From NCBI RefSeq assembly GCF_002850255.1, contig NZ_CP022522.1, positions 1,671,124-1,735,123 of the forward strand: a stretch of 64,000 nucleotides of DNA. The letters run 5' to 3'. Position 1 is the stretch's first letter. Each line of letters begins with the position of its first letter. Below are positions 29,723 to 39,384 of the stretch, in pieces. The notes beneath the pieces were generated by a model that saw only the letters and a list, made by a program, of their open reading frames with translations, was not told where the DNA came from and made no database searches. The position numbers and the translations under genes were made by a program. The stretch comes from Pseudoalteromonas sp. NC201 (GTDB lineage: Bacteria > Pseudomonadota > Gammaproteobacteria > Enterobacterales > Alteromonadaceae).

Positions 29723-31597
29723 ATGAAAAATAAATCTCTACTATTGGCTGTGTCAGCGCTTTTGGGTGGTGCAGTGAGTTTAAGCGGCTGTGGCCCCAAG
29801 CCAGTTGATAAAAAAACCGAACAAATGACATTGCAATCGGAAGTGGCGCCAGTGAGCAAACCTGTTGTTTATCAAGTATTCACAAGGCTCTTTGGCAACA
29901 CCAAAGCGGTGAACAAACCTTGGGGAACAATAGAGGAAAACGGCGTAGGCAAGTTTTCTGATTTTACTCCTACCGCATTACAACAAATTAAGGCTATGGG
30001 TGTGACCCATGTTTGGTATACCGGCGTGCTCCATCACGCAGTAGTGACGGATTATAGTAAGTATGGGATCAGCCAAGATGATCCTGATGTTGTAAAAGGC
30101 AGAGCGGGTTCACCTTATGCAATAAAAGATTACTATAACGTTAACCCTGATCTTGCGAACGATCCTTCTGCGCGACTGGCTGAATTTGAAGCCTTAATTG
30201 AACGTACACATGACGCCGGCTTGAAAGTGATCATCGATATTGTGCCAAACCATGTCGCTCGTAACTATGAGTCACTCGGTGCGCCTAAAGGAACTGTCGA
30301 TTTTGGCGCGAATGACGACACGCAAGTTGCATATGCTAGGGACAATAACTTTTATTACGTGGTTGGTGAGGAATTTACAGTACCAACGAGTGAAGGCTAT
30401 CAGGTGTTAGGTGGTGGATCTCATCCATTGGCGGATGGCAAATTTGCAGAAAATCCAGCAAAGTGGACCGGTAACGGTGCTCGTGCGGCAAAGCCTGATA
30501 TTAATGATTGGTATGAAACCGTCAAAGTGAATTACGGGGTGAAGCCTGACGGTAGCTACGATTTCGAACGCCTGCCTGACGATTATGCTCAGCAGGATTA
30601 CCGTGCACATTTTGAATTTTGGCAACACAAGCAATTGCCAGATAGTTGGTACAAATTTCAAGCCATTACGCACTTTTGGTTAGAAAAGGGCGTAGACGGT
30701 TTCCGTTACGATATGGCGGAAATGGTGCCAGTAGAGTTTTGGAGCTTCCTAAACTCTTCGATTAAAACAAAAAATCCTGAAGCTTTCTTGCTTGCAGAAG
30801 TCTATAACCCCACTTTATATCGCCCGTATATCAAGCAAGGGAAGATGGATTACCTCTACGACAAAGTGGGTTTCTACGACACGTTAAAGGTGTTAATGCA
30901 AGGCAAAGGTAGTGCCCAAGCCGTATTGGATAGTCATCTATCGGTAGCCGATATTGCCCCACATATGTTGCACTTTTTAGAAAACCATGATGAGCAGCGT
31001 ATCGCAAGCCCTGAATTTGTAGGCGATCCGCTAAAAGGTAAACCCGCTATGGTGGTTAGTCACCTGATAAGCACAGCGCCATCGATGATCTATTTTGGAC
31101 AAACATTAGGGGAGGATGGCTCTGAGCAGGCGGGGTTCGGCAGCCCAAGCAGAACCAGTATCTTTGACTATATTGGTGTACCCGAACATCAGAAATGGAT
31201 GAATGACGGGAAGTTTGATGGCGCGCTTCTTTCAAATGAGCAGAAGGCGCTTCGTAATTACTACGTCAAATTACTCAATCTTGCAAAACAGCCGGCGATT
31301 GCGGCTGGTGAATACCAGCAAGTCACCCTGAGTGCTGAGATGCCAAGCAATGCTGAAACAGTTATGGCATTTGGCCGTAAATTAGGTCAACAAAAGTTGT
31401 TGGTCGTGAGCAACTTTAATGCGGAACAAGAACAAATAGTCACCGTAAATCTGCCTAAAGACTGGCATGGTGCTTATAACGATATTTTAGAGTCACACCC
31501 GACTTTACAATTACAACCAACGACTGATGGCGAGCACGTCAACGCAACGATTGCGCTAGCGCCGCTTGCCAGCGCGGTTTATCAAGTAGAGAAGTAA
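29723..31597 (+). CDS. Lipoprotein alpha-amylase, glycoside hydrolase family 13
   Basis: A 624-residue surface or periplasmic amylase anchored by a lipid at C23 (lipobox LSGC after a hydrophobic stretch). The GH13 catalytic residues are D330 (GFRYDMAEM), E359 (LLAEVYNP) and D423 (LENHDEQRI). DIVPNHV is the first conserved region. It would cut starch or maltodextrins into shorter pieces. A beta-sandwich C domain (about 530-624) follows the barrel. It is the first gene of a unit with the transporter (3-base gap) and the glucoamylase (10-base gap). Confidence 0.93.
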   Translation: MKNKSLLLAVSALLGGAVSLSGCGPKPVDKKTEQMTLQSEVAPVSKPVVYQVFTRLFGNTKAVNKPWGTIEENGVGKFSDFTPTALQQIKAMGVTHVWYTGVLHHAVVTDYSKYGISQDDPDVVKGRAGSPYAIKDYYNVNPDLANDPSARLAEFEALIERTHDAGLKVIIDIVPNHVARNYESLGAPKGTVDFGANDDTQVAYARDNNFYYVVGEEFTVPTSEGYQVLGGGSHPLADGKFAENPAKWTGNGARAAKPDINDWYETVKVNYGVKPDGSYDFERLPDDYAQQDYRAHFEFWQHKQLPDSWYKFQAITHFWLEKGVDGFRYDMAEMVPVEFWSFLNSSIKTKNPEAFLLAEVYNPTLYRPYIKQGKMDYLYDKVGFYDTLKVLMQGKGSAQAVLDSHLSVADIAPHMLHFLENHDEQRIASPEFVGDPLKGKPAMVVSHLISTAPSMIYFGQTLGEDGSEQAGFGSPSRTSIFDYIGVPEHQKWMNDGKFDGALLSNEQKALRNYYVKLLNLAKQPAIAAGEYQQVTLSAEMPSNAETVMAFGRKLGQQKLLVVSNFNAEQEQIVTVNLPKDWHGAYNDILESHPTLQLQPTTDGEHVNATIALAPLASAVYQVEK

Positions 31598-31600
31598 GCT

Positions 31601-33100
31601 ATGCAACAAGAACAACAAAAACCACAACTCAGTTTTTGGCAGATATGGAATATGTGCTTTGGGTTTCTTGGGATCCAATTTGGTTTTGCACTGCAAAACG
31701 GCAATGTGAGTCGTATTTTTCAAACCCTCGGTGCCAAGGTCGATGACATCCCTATATTGTGGGTTGCAGCGCCCTTAACGGGTTTAATCGTGCAGCCAAT
31801 TATCGGCTACTGGAGTGATAGAACATGGGGAAAACTTGGGCGTAGAAGACCATTTTTCTTGTGGGGGGCTATTCTCACCACGCTATCGCTTTTCATTATG
31901 CCCAATTCTCCAACGCTTTGGATTGCGGCGGGTATGCTGTGGATCATGGATGCGTCGATCAACGTCACGATGGAGCCGTTTAGAGCATTAGTAGGTGATA
32001 ATCTGAATGAAAAGCAACGTGCTACAGGTTATGCGATGCAGAGCTTTTTCATTGGTGTCGGTGCCGTGGTCGCGTCTGCGCTGCCTTGGATGATGACTAA
32101 TTGGTTTGAGGTGAGTAACACAGCTCCTGCAGGACAAATCCCTGACTCGGTAAAATACGCATTTTACTGGGGGGGAGCTATCTTGTTCATCTCCGTATTG
32201 TGGACGATTCTAAAAACGAAAGAATATAGCCCTGAGCAACTCGCAGCCTTTGAACAAGCGCAAACGAATACGCAGAGCGCAACTCAATCAGACTTACCTG
32301 TGAACTTTTTAAAAGGCAGTGCGGTGAGCGGTTTCATTGGCGTTATTGTACTGCTTGCCGTTGCACTTCTTGGCCTTGAAAAAGAGCTTTATTTGCTTAG
32401 CGGGCTGCTCATCGCTTTTGCAATTGTATTTGTCATTGCGCATGTGATGCAGCAAAAGCAGCGCGTAAGTAATGGTTTTTATCATGTTATTTTTGACTTA
32501 TTTACGATGCCAAAGACCATGCAGCAGCTTGCTGTGGTGCAGTTTTTTAGCTGGTTTTCGCTATTTGCCATGTGGATCTACACCACCTCAGCGGTGACGA
32601 GCCATCACTATGGTACGTCAGATGTAACGAGCAAGCTTTATAACGACGGTGCTGATTGGGTCGGGGTGTTATTTGCAGCCTACAATGGTTTTGCTGCTAT
32701 TGCTGCGATGGTGATCCCATTCATGGTTAAGCGCATCGGTCTCAAAGGGGCACATGCAGCTAACTTGTTTTTTGGCGCAGTGTCTTTAATTAGCTTCAAA
32801 TTTATCGGTGACCCCACATTACTTTGGTTGCCAATGGTGGGCATTGGCTTTGCTTGGGCATCTATTTTGTCATTACCTTACGCGATGTTAAGTAACGCTT
32901 TGCCAAGCAACAAAATGGGTGTATTTATGGGGATCTTTAACTTTTTTATCGTGATCCCACAATTACTCGCCGCCAGTATTCTAGGTCTAATTCTGCGTCA
33001 TGGTTTTGATAACCAACCGATATTCGCACTCGTCATCGGAGGCGTGTCATTTTTACTCGCTGCATTAGCTGTTTCAAGAGTCACGATAAAGGCTCAATAA
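31601..33100 (+). CDS. malT: MFS maltose/maltodextrin transporter (SLC45/GPH-like)
   Basis: A 499-residue inner-membrane transporter with about twelve membrane segments. The segment YWSDRTWGKLGRRRPFFLWG matches the conserved loop 2-3 signature of the sucrose/maltose (SLC45-like) and GPH-type MFS carriers. It should bring maltose or maltodextrins into the cytoplasm for the alpha-glucosidase. The name MalT follows usage for Alteromonadales maltose porters and must not be confused with the E. coli activator MalT. It is sandwiched between the amylase (3 bases) and the glucoamylase (10 bases), so they share a transcript. Confidence 0.88.
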   Translation: MQQEQQKPQLSFWQIWNMCFGFLGIQFGFALQNGNVSRIFQTLGAKVDDIPILWVAAPLTGLIVQPIIGYWSDRTWGKLGRRRPFFLWGAILTTLSLFIMPNSPTLWIAAGMLWIMDASINVTMEPFRALVGDNLNEKQRATGYAMQSFFIGVGAVVASALPWMMTNWFEVSNTAPAGQIPDSVKYAFYWGGAILFISVLWTILKTKEYSPEQLAAFEQAQTNTQSATQSDLPVNFLKGSAVSGFIGVIVLLAVALLGLEKELYLLSGLLIAFAIVFVIAHVMQQKQRVSNGFYHVIFDLFTMPKTMQQLAVVQFFSWFSLFAMWIYTTSAVTSHHYGTSDVTSKLYNDGADWVGVLFAAYNGFAAIAAMVIPFMVKRIGLKGAHAANLFFGAVSLISFKFIGDPTLLWLPMVGIGFAWASILSLPYAMLSNALPSNKMGVFMGIFNFFIVIPQLLAASILGLILRHGFDNQPIFALVIGGVSFLLAALAVSRVTIKAQ

Positions 33101-33110
33101 GGAGAACGAG

Positions 33111-35507
33111 ATGATTAAACTATCAACAATCGCACTTGCCTTGGTAAGTGCTGGCCTCATGGGTTGCGGATCACAGCAATCTGGCAATGAAACCCTGACG
33201 GCACCAGGTGCACCTGGCGTTAAACCTTATTGGTCATACTCTGGAAAAACGGGGATTGGTACGTCGTACGAAGCGTACCAAGACGGCAAGTACAGCGATT
33301 CTACGGCTACTAAAGCAGTTTCAAAGGTATGGTTTTCTGTTGCAAAAGGGATGATCACAGAGACCATGTTTGGACTTATTCACCAAGCGCAGATCAAAGA
33401 CATGCAATTTATCATCGTGGGTGACGGCTTTGCAGTGAAAGAATCTGATACTGACGCTCTAGATGTCACGATTGACTACCTTTATAAAGATGCCAGTGGG
33501 CGCCCGTTATCGCTGGCTTACAAAATATTAAGCAAGGATAAGCAAGGCCGTTTTACTCTTGAAAAGCATATTTTTACCGACCCTGATGGACAAACCTTGT
33601 TTGTTCGAGCAAAAGTAGATACTGAATTCAAAAATGTACAGGCTGTTGTGAACGTTAATCCATACGTGAATAACAATGGCTTAAACGATTTTGCAAAAGT
33701 GACAGAGCAAGGTTTGTTAGCATGGGAAGGTAAGAACTATCTCTCATTGCAGAGCAAAACCGGCTTTGTTGAAGCATCTGTCGGTTTTACTGGCACCAGC
33801 GATAATTTAGCGGCACTTGAGACTACAGGACATATAGCTCTGGCTTATGCATCTACAGGCAAAGAGAGTGGCAACGTTAACTGGTTGGCAAACTTAGGAC
33901 AAGTAAAGGGCAGCAGCACCTTTGACCTTACCTTGAGTTTTGGTCATTCTCAGCAGCAAAGCTTTGCTGAGGGGGCAGCCACATTAGCCAAAGGTTACGA
34001 TAAAGTACTGGCTGATTATAATGGTCAAGGCACTGCGATGGGCTGGCAAGATTATCTCGAAAGTTTAGCGCCACTAGAGTCCATGACGGCAAATACCGCA
34101 GACAACGGCAAGTTACTTTACACCAGTGCGCTTGTGCTTAAGGCGCAAGAAGATAAAACCCATGCCGGTGCACTGATAGCATCGTTGTCGAATCCGTGGG
34201 GTGACACAGTACCAGCAGAACAAGGCCATACCGGTTATAAAGCAGTATGGGTGCGTGATTTTTATCAAGTAGCGATGGCATTTTTGGCGATGGGAGATAC
34301 ACAAACAGCACTCACTGCTTTTGAGTATCTAGAAAAAGTGCAAGTTACGGATAAAACACCGGGTAACCATGGTGATACCGGCTGGTTCTTACAAAAAACG
34401 CATGTAGATGGCGAGCTTGAGTGGGTTGGAGTACAGCTTGACCAAACAGCAATGCCGATTATGCTGGCATGGAAACTGTGGCAAGCGGGTGTGCTAAGCG
34501 ATGATAGACTGGTTTATTGGTACAATAAGATGTTAAAGCCCGCGGCTAACTTTTTAGTTGAAGGAGGGCTGGCTAAAATATTGTGGAATGACACGCAAAT
34601 CATACCGCCTGCGACGCAACAAGAGCGTTGGGAAGAGCAAAATGGCTATTCACCATCGACTACCGCGGCAATCATTGCAGGCCTTGTGACGGCGAGCGAC
34701 ATTGCTAAATTGGCCGGTGATAAAGCGGGACAAGAGAAATTCCTTGCGACGGCGCAGCAGTACAATCGTGATGTTGAGTCATTCATGTTCACAACCAAAG
34801 GTAATCTGCAAAGCAAACACAGTGACGGTCAATATTTTTTCCGTATTGGACAAGACGAAAACCCTAATTCCAGTACGACCTTAAATGCCAATAATGGCCG
34901 CAGCGGAATGGATAAGAAGCAAATCATCGACGGTGGCTTTTTAGAACTTGTGCGTTACGGGGTTAGAGGGGCTGATGCCCCAAGCATCGTGGCTACCATG
35001 CCTGAATATGATGATGAGTCGATAGCTGAAAACTTAAGAGTAAAATATAGCTTTAAATTTGATGGCGATGTTAATAGTTATCCGGGGTATCGCCGTTACG
35101 GTAACGACGGTTATGGTGAAGACGAGAAGCGCGGTATTAATTATGCCGAAAATGGTCAGAATACCGATGGCCAACGCGGTCGAGTGTGGCCTTTCTTTAC
35201 CGGAGAGCGTGGTCACTATGATATTGCGCTGGCGCTGCTCGATGGTGAGTTAAGTGCGGATGAACAGAGCAAAATACAAAATACCTACGTGAAGGGGATG
35301 GAGCACTTTGCTAATGAAGGCATGATGTTACCTGAGCAAGTATGGGATGGTGTGGGTAAAAATACCTTTGGCTATCAACTTGGCGAAGGAACCAACTCAG
35401 CGACGCCTTTGGCTTGGACACATGCTGAATACGTAAAGTTAGTGCGCTCTCTTAATGAAAAACAAGTGTGGGATCACTACCCAATCGTAGAAAGTAAACT
35501 GAAATAA
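33111..35507 (+). CDS. Lipoprotein glucoamylase/glucodextranase, glycoside hydrolase family 15
   Basis: A 798-residue exo-acting enzyme that releases glucose from the non-reducing ends of maltodextrins. It is exported and lipid-anchored at C19 (lipobox GLMGC). It has an N-terminal beta-sandwich of the glucodextranase type (about 30-290) and an (alpha/alpha)6 barrel (about 310-790). GH15 features are WVRDFYQVAMAF, QLDQTAMPIMLAWKLW, the general-acid region WEEQNGYSPST (E508/E509) and the probable base E742 in LPEQVWD. AAGGAGA precedes the ATG. It is the last gene of the amylase-malT unit and is followed by a strong terminator. Confidence 0.93.
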   Translation: MIKLSTIALALVSAGLMGCGSQQSGNETLTAPGAPGVKPYWSYSGKTGIGTSYEAYQDGKYSDSTATKAVSKVWFSVAKGMITETMFGLIHQAQIKDMQFIIVGDGFAVKESDTDALDVTIDYLYKDASGRPLSLAYKILSKDKQGRFTLEKHIFTDPDGQTLFVRAKVDTEFKNVQAVVNVNPYVNNNGLNDFAKVTEQGLLAWEGKNYLSLQSKTGFVEASVGFTGTSDNLAALETTGHIALAYASTGKESGNVNWLANLGQVKGSSTFDLTLSFGHSQQQSFAEGAATLAKGYDKVLADYNGQGTAMGWQDYLESLAPLESMTANTADNGKLLYTSALVLKAQEDKTHAGALIASLSNPWGDTVPAEQGHTGYKAVWVRDFYQVAMAFLAMGDTQTALTAFEYLEKVQVTDKTPGNHGDTGWFLQKTHVDGELEWVGVQLDQTAMPIMLAWKLWQAGVLSDDRLVYWYNKMLKPAANFLVEGGLAKILWNDTQIIPPATQQERWEEQNGYSPSTTAAIIAGLVTASDIAKLAGDKAGQEKFLATAQQYNRDVESFMFTTKGNLQSKHSDGQYFFRIGQDENPNSSTTLNANNGRSGMDKKQIIDGGFLELVRYGVRGADAPSIVATMPEYDDESIAENLRVKYSFKFDGDVNSYPGYRRYGNDGYGEDEKRGINYAENGQNTDGQRGRVWPFFTGERGHYDIALALLDGELSADEQSKIQNTYVKGMEHFANEGMMLPEQVWDGVGKNTFGYQLGEGTNSATPLAWTHAEYVKLVRSLNEKQVWDHYPIVESKLK

Positions 35508-35527
35508 CAAACAGTAAGTAAACCCAT

Positions 35528-35557
35528 AAAAATGCCGAAGATGAGTTCGGCATTTTT
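35528..35557. terminator. Bidirectional terminator between glucoamylase and the LacI regulator
   Basis: AAAAATGCCGAA (35528-35539) and TTCGGCATTTTT (35546-35557) form a perfect 12-bp stem with a 6-base loop, with A and T runs on both sides. It lies between convergent genes. Confidence 0.93.
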
Positions 35558-35567
35558 ATCGCTATTG

Positions 35568-36587
35568 CTAGCGTGAAGACTGCCTAACAATCAATTTCGG
35601 TGGCAAGAGAGTAGAGGCTACCGCTTCACCTCGGATAAGCGTAAGTAAGTTATCGACCAGCATTTGTCCTGCCAATGTGGTGTTTTGCTGCACAGTAGTT
35701 AAAGAGGGAGAAACATAACCCGCAGCGGCAATGTTATCAAAGCCAACGACATGTACATCATGAGGCACGCGAACGCCTGCTTCTTGAAGCGCCTTAATCG
35801 CGCCAATAGCAATAAGATCGCTAGCAGCGAAAAGCGCGTTAAATTTAACATTGTTGGCGATTAAGGAGCGAGTTGCATGATACCCAGAGTCTTCTGTGGA
35901 AATCGCATTTGCCATCTTACGGTCGCTCACCTCAATACCTTTTGCTTTAAGGGTGTCTCTAAAGCCTTTAAAACGTGCAAAAAACTCTGGGCTGTGATCC
36001 GAAGCATCGCCAATAAATGCACAATCTGTTCTGACCATGTCGATTAAATGCTTTGCAGCTAATACACCACCACCGTAATTATCGCAGCTCACCGTTAAGT
36101 CTGGACGGTTATCAACCGTTGCCCCCCAACAAACAAACTTTGTGTGGTTGTCGAGTAGAGTTTGTAACTTTGACTGGTAATCGATGTAATCACCATAGCC
36201 TAGTAAAATTAACCCGTCAGCACGGTGACTATCCTCGTAATCGGCATGCCAATCACTGCTCGTCGATTGGAACGATACTAAAAGGTCATAGCCTTCTTTT
36301 GCACACGCTCGGGTAATACTGCCAAGCATACTCAAAAAGAAAGGATTAATTTGCGACTCGTCTTCTGTGGGATCTTCAAATAGCAGCAAAGCCAATGTAC
36401 TGCTTTGCTGCGTGCGCAGATTACTCGCGTTTTTATCGACCTTATAGTTAAGCTTTTTAGCAATCTCATGAACGCGACGACGAGTTTCTTCGTTAACCAA
36501 AGGGCTATTTCTTAGGGCACGCGACACCGTAGATTGCGAAACGCCAGCATAATGGGCGATATCAAATGAAGTTGCTTTACCTTTCAT
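35568..36587 (-). CDS. malR: LacI-family transcriptional regulator, probable maltose repressor
   Basis: A 339-residue regulator with an N-terminal helix-turn-helix (SFDIAHYAGVSQSTVSRALRNSPLV) and a periplasmic-binding-protein-like effector domain. It sits convergent to the maltodextrin unit. The ATACGTAT-centred palindromes (24559, 24926) near the alpha-glucosidase and TonB receptor suggest its targets. I choose the ATG at 36587, with GAGAAG close upstream. An alternative ATG at 36626 adds 13 residues without a convincing ribosome site. The symbol malR is given from context, and the effector (maltose or maltodextrin) is inferred. Confidence 0.82.
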   Translation of the reverse strand: MKGKATSFDIAHYAGVSQSTVSRALRNSPLVNEETRRRVHEIAKKLNYKVDKNASNLRTQQSSTLALLLFEDPTEDESQINPFFLSMLGSITRACAKEGYDLLVSFQSTSSDWHADYEDSHRADGLILLGYGDYIDYQSKLQTLLDNHTKFVCWGATVDNRPDLTVSCDNYGGGVLAAKHLIDMVRTDCAFIGDASDHSPEFFARFKGFRDTLKAKGIEVSDRKMANAISTEDSGYHATRSLIANNVKFNALFAASDLIAIGAIKALQEAGVRVPHDVHVVGFDNIAAAGYVSPSLTTVQQNTTLAGQMLVDNLLTLIRGEAVASTLLPPKLIVRQSSR

Positions 36588-36670
36588 GTTCTTCTCAACG
36601 CTTAAGACAGTGACATTGTCAGCCATTCAATTTTTTTTTCAACCAATTTCACCGAATTTGCAAATTTTTA

Positions 36671-36699
36671 TTGATACAGTCTGACACCGGTGTCATAAT
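36671..36699 (+). promoter_or_regulatory. glk promoter with LacI-type operator in the spacer
   Basis: TTGATA (36671-36676) and CATAAT (36694-36699) form a sigma-70-like promoter with an exact 17-base spacer. The perfect palindrome TGACACCGGTGTCA (36682-36695) fills the spacer, so a bound repressor would exclude RNA polymerase. The same 14-mer occurs twice in the edd promoter. Confidence 0.75.
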
Positions 36700-36736
36700 G
36701 TCGATGTTTTATCATTTTGTTGTCAAAACGTATTTG

Positions 36737-36765
36737 GCTGCCCTATGCCAAGGGCAGCATTTTTT
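36737..36765 (+). promoter_or_regulatory. Terminator-like hairpin in the glk leader
   Basis: GCTGCCCT (36737-36744) pairs perfectly with AGGGCAGC (36751-36758) across a 6-base loop, and the stem is followed by A and six T residues (36760-36765). It starts about 30 bases after the predicted transcription start and 140 bases before glk, with no gene before it. Such a hairpin would end the transcript early unless relieved. Confidence 0.7.
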
Positions 36766-36904
36766 ACCAAATTAACAGAATAACAGGTAAGAACAAAAGC
36801 CAAGGCGTGCAAATTTTGGCGAGTTGAGACAATAAATTGCAGGACGTGTGCTGGCAGCCCTGATGTTAGCCCAAGCATAATCGCAGTGATAAAGAGATAA
36901 TAAT

Positions 36905-37906
36905 ATGAGCCAGACAACAAGCCATTCATCCGTGCCGTTTGAGCCGATTGTCGTTGCCGACATCGGGGGAACAAACGCCAGATTTGCAATCGTGTCAGAT
37001 TTTGATACACGAACTAACCATTTTGTAATTACGCATCAAGCCACTTTTCCTAGTGCTGAATTCCAGTCTTTTGAATCCGCTATCCAAAAATATTTAACTG
37101 AGCTACCTGTAGCGCAGCCAAGCCGAGCCTGTCTCGCGGTTGCCGGTCCTATCAAATCTCAGCAAGTTCATTTAACTAATTTAGGTTGGCATTTTAATTC
37201 CGAAGACATCAAAGCCCAGTTCGATTTTACCGAACTTGCCGTGATCAACGACTTTGCCGCTTTTGCCTATGCGGCGCCCTACTTAGCACTAGAGAAAAAC
37301 CTAGTGATTAAGCAAGGCCAGCCTGAGCTAGGTGCAAATATCGGTGTAATGGGTCCTGGCACTGGATTTGGTGCGGCTTGTCTTGCTAGAGATATTAATG
37401 GCAGCGCGGTGATGAGCTGTGAAGCGGGACATATCTCACTTGCACCGGTTACCGCCTTAGATAAAGAGCTGTTAACGGTACTGCGCGCGAGTATTCAACA
37501 TGTCTCAGTCGAGACGGTGTTTTCGGGCCCAGGTATTGCGAGACTCTACAAAGCCATGGCAGAAGTGCGTGGTGAGCGAGCTAAAGATCTTAATGCGGCG
37601 CAGATCAGTGCACTTGCGAAAGAGTGCAAAGTGTGCGATGCGACATTGAGTCATTTCTGTGACTGGATGGGGAGTGTGGCCGGCGATTTAGCGCTGACTT
37701 TTGGTGCCTTAGGTGGTGTTTATATAGGTGGTGGGATCTTGCCGCGGATGAAAGCGCGATTACAAGCAAGTAGCTTTGTTGAACGCTTTACCGAAAAAGG
37801 CATGATGTCACAGTACACGAGCCAAATTCCAGTTACTTTGGTGGTACAAGATAATATCCCACTGATTGGCGCAGCAGCATGTATTCATGAGCGACGCCGG
37901 GCTTAA
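36905..37906 (+). CDS. glk: Glucokinase
   Basis: Glucokinase phosphorylates glucose, here supplied by maltodextrin breakdown, at the entry to the Entner-Doudoroff route. The 333-residue protein belongs to the bacterial Glk family. The phosphate-binding segment VVADIGGTNARFAIV is at residues 15-29, and NDFAAFAYA and GPGTGFGAACL follow in order. The leader is long (about 200 bases) and carries a LacI-type operator and a terminator-like hairpin. The LacI regulator gene follows after 10 bases, so the two are co-transcribed. Confidence 0.95.
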   Translation: MSQTTSHSSVPFEPIVVADIGGTNARFAIVSDFDTRTNHFVITHQATFPSAEFQSFESAIQKYLTELPVAQPSRACLAVAGPIKSQQVHLTNLGWHFNSEDIKAQFDFTELAVINDFAAFAYAAPYLALEKNLVIKQGQPELGANIGVMGPGTGFGAACLARDINGSAVMSCEAGHISLAPVTALDKELLTVLRASIQHVSVETVFSGPGIARLYKAMAEVRGERAKDLNAAQISALAKECKVCDATLSHFCDWMGSVAGDLALTFGALGGVYIGGGILPRMKARLQASSFVERFTEKGMMSQYTSQIPVTLVVQDNIPLIGAAACIHERRRA

Positions 37907-37916
37907 GGGAAAATCG

Positions 37917-38936
37917 ATGAAAAAAGTAACTATTAATAGCGTCGCCGAATATGCCGGAGTGTCTAAAAAGACAGTATCTCGGGTATTAAATAACGAGCCA
38001 AATGTTAGTCCAGCAACGCGGGAAAAAGTCCTGAAGGTCTTTGAAGAGCTGAATTATAAGCCTAATCCTATTGCACGCGGTTTGGCACAAAATCGTAGCT
38101 TTATCATCGGTTGTTTATACGACAACCCATCAAAAAGCTATATCACGCGAGTGCAAAGTGGTGCGCTGGAAGCGTGTCAGAAGCATAGTTACAATTTATT
38201 GATACACCCTTGTGAGCTGCGCGGCCAAGACCTTATCGACAATGTTGATCAGCTGCTTACCACATCGAGGCTTGATGGTATTGTGCTTACTCCGCCGTTT
38301 TCAGACTCCAACGAGCTTATTGCTTTTTTAAAGCAGCGTAATATTCCCTATGCACGCGTTGCTTCAGCCATTGAAGGCGATGATTCGATTTCAATTCGCA
38401 GTAACGACGAGCAGGGCGCTTTTGAGTTAACTGAGCATCTGATCAATTTAGGTCATATCGAAATTGCCTTTATTAAAGGTCACCCTGATCACAGTGCCAC
38501 GGAAAATCGTTTCTCTGGTTACCAAAAAGCACTAGCGAAGCATGGTATTGAATATCGAGAGCGGTTAGTTGCAGAAGGTAACTTTAGTTATCACTCAGGT
38601 GCAGACAGTGCAAAAGCCATATTGGACTTAGAGCCAAGGCCAACGGCTGTATTTGCATCAAACGACTATATGGCTGCGGCCGTGTTAAAACTTGCTACGC
38701 AGCGAGAAATCAAAGTGCCCGAGCAGTTATCTATTGCTGGGTTTGATAACGCACCTATCGCAAGGCATATTTGGCCGGGTCTGACGACGATAGCACAACC
38801 TGTGGAAGAAATGACTCGGATAGCGGTAGAAGAGCTGATTAAGCATATATCTCAGCCGCAAGAAGCACCGTTTCAGCAAGTTTTAGAAGCTAAACTCATC
38901 ACTCGAGAGTCGACGAAAGCGCGCTCGAATTCATAA
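37917..38936 (+). CDS. LacI-family regulator of the glucose/Entner-Doudoroff genes
   Basis: A 339-residue repressor with helix-turn-helix TINSVAEYAGVSKKTVSRVLNNEPNV at the N-terminus and a sugar-binding-protein-like C-terminal domain. The ATG at 37917 follows AAGGGA. A longer frame from 37866 overlaps glk and is not favoured. Because it is co-transcribed with glk and precedes edd-eda-gap, it is the best candidate to bind the TGACACCGGTGTCA sites at 36682, 39284 and 39317. That would make it self-regulated. The effector is probably an early ED intermediate, which is inference only. Confidence 0.85.
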   Translation: MKKVTINSVAEYAGVSKKTVSRVLNNEPNVSPATREKVLKVFEELNYKPNPIARGLAQNRSFIIGCLYDNPSKSYITRVQSGALEACQKHSYNLLIHPCELRGQDLIDNVDQLLTTSRLDGIVLTPPFSDSNELIAFLKQRNIPYARVASAIEGDDSISIRSNDEQGAFELTEHLINLGHIEIAFIKGHPDHSATENRFSGYQKALAKHGIEYRERLVAEGNFSYHSGADSAKAILDLEPRPTAVFASNDYMAAAVLKLATQREIKVPEQLSIAGFDNAPIARHIWPGLTTIAQPVEEMTRIAVEELIKHISQPQEAPFQQVLEAKLITRESTKARSNS

Positions 38937-38961
38937 CTTTTTCAATTTTTATACTTGCCCC

Positions 38962-38991
38962 AAAGCCCAACGCTTAGCCGTTGGGCTTTTT
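38962..38991 (+). terminator. Intrinsic terminator after the glk-regulator unit
   Basis: AAAGCCCAACG (38962-38972) and CGTTGGGCTTT (38979-38989) make a perfect 11-bp stem with a 6-base loop and a T-run. The following gap to edd (38992-39459) has AT-rich DNA up to 39280, with no gene, then the edd promoter and leader. Confidence 0.93.
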
Positions 38992-39282
38992 ATTTTCGCA
39001 GCTACTAGGGAAAATGTTGCGGACTAAATAAATGCGCAGATTTATGTCACGATAATCAGGCTCGCTGACCCATAGATTAAAGGTCATGTTGCCAAGTTAA
39101 GGCTCATTGATAACTTCGCTATCAAATAATGATTTCGCTCAATCATTAATATTATTCTTTTTGTCATAATAATTACTAATAAAATCAGCTAGGTAATGAT
39201 TTTAAGACTACAGATATCGGCAAAGTTTTAAGTGGTTATAATTTGGTCATTTTAAAAAGTTAGACTAAATTTATAAGAAGGG

Positions 39283-39330
39283 TTGACACCGGTGTCAGCT
39301 TTATGCGTAAATATAGTGACACCGGTGTCA
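39283..39330 (+). promoter_or_regulatory. edd promoter with two LacI-type operators
   Basis: Two perfect copies of TGACACCGGTGTCA lie at 39284-39297 and 39317-39330. Their centres are 33 bases apart, about three helical turns. The first overlaps a consensus TTGACA -35 box (39283-39288), an AT-rich -10 (about 39308-39313, TAAATA) lies between them, and the second covers the expected start. This arrangement is ideal for repression. Confidence 0.78.
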
Positions 39331-39384
39331 GGTTGGGGTGAGAGACAACCTGATAGCGTACCTTTGAACGGGTAAATCAAAGCA

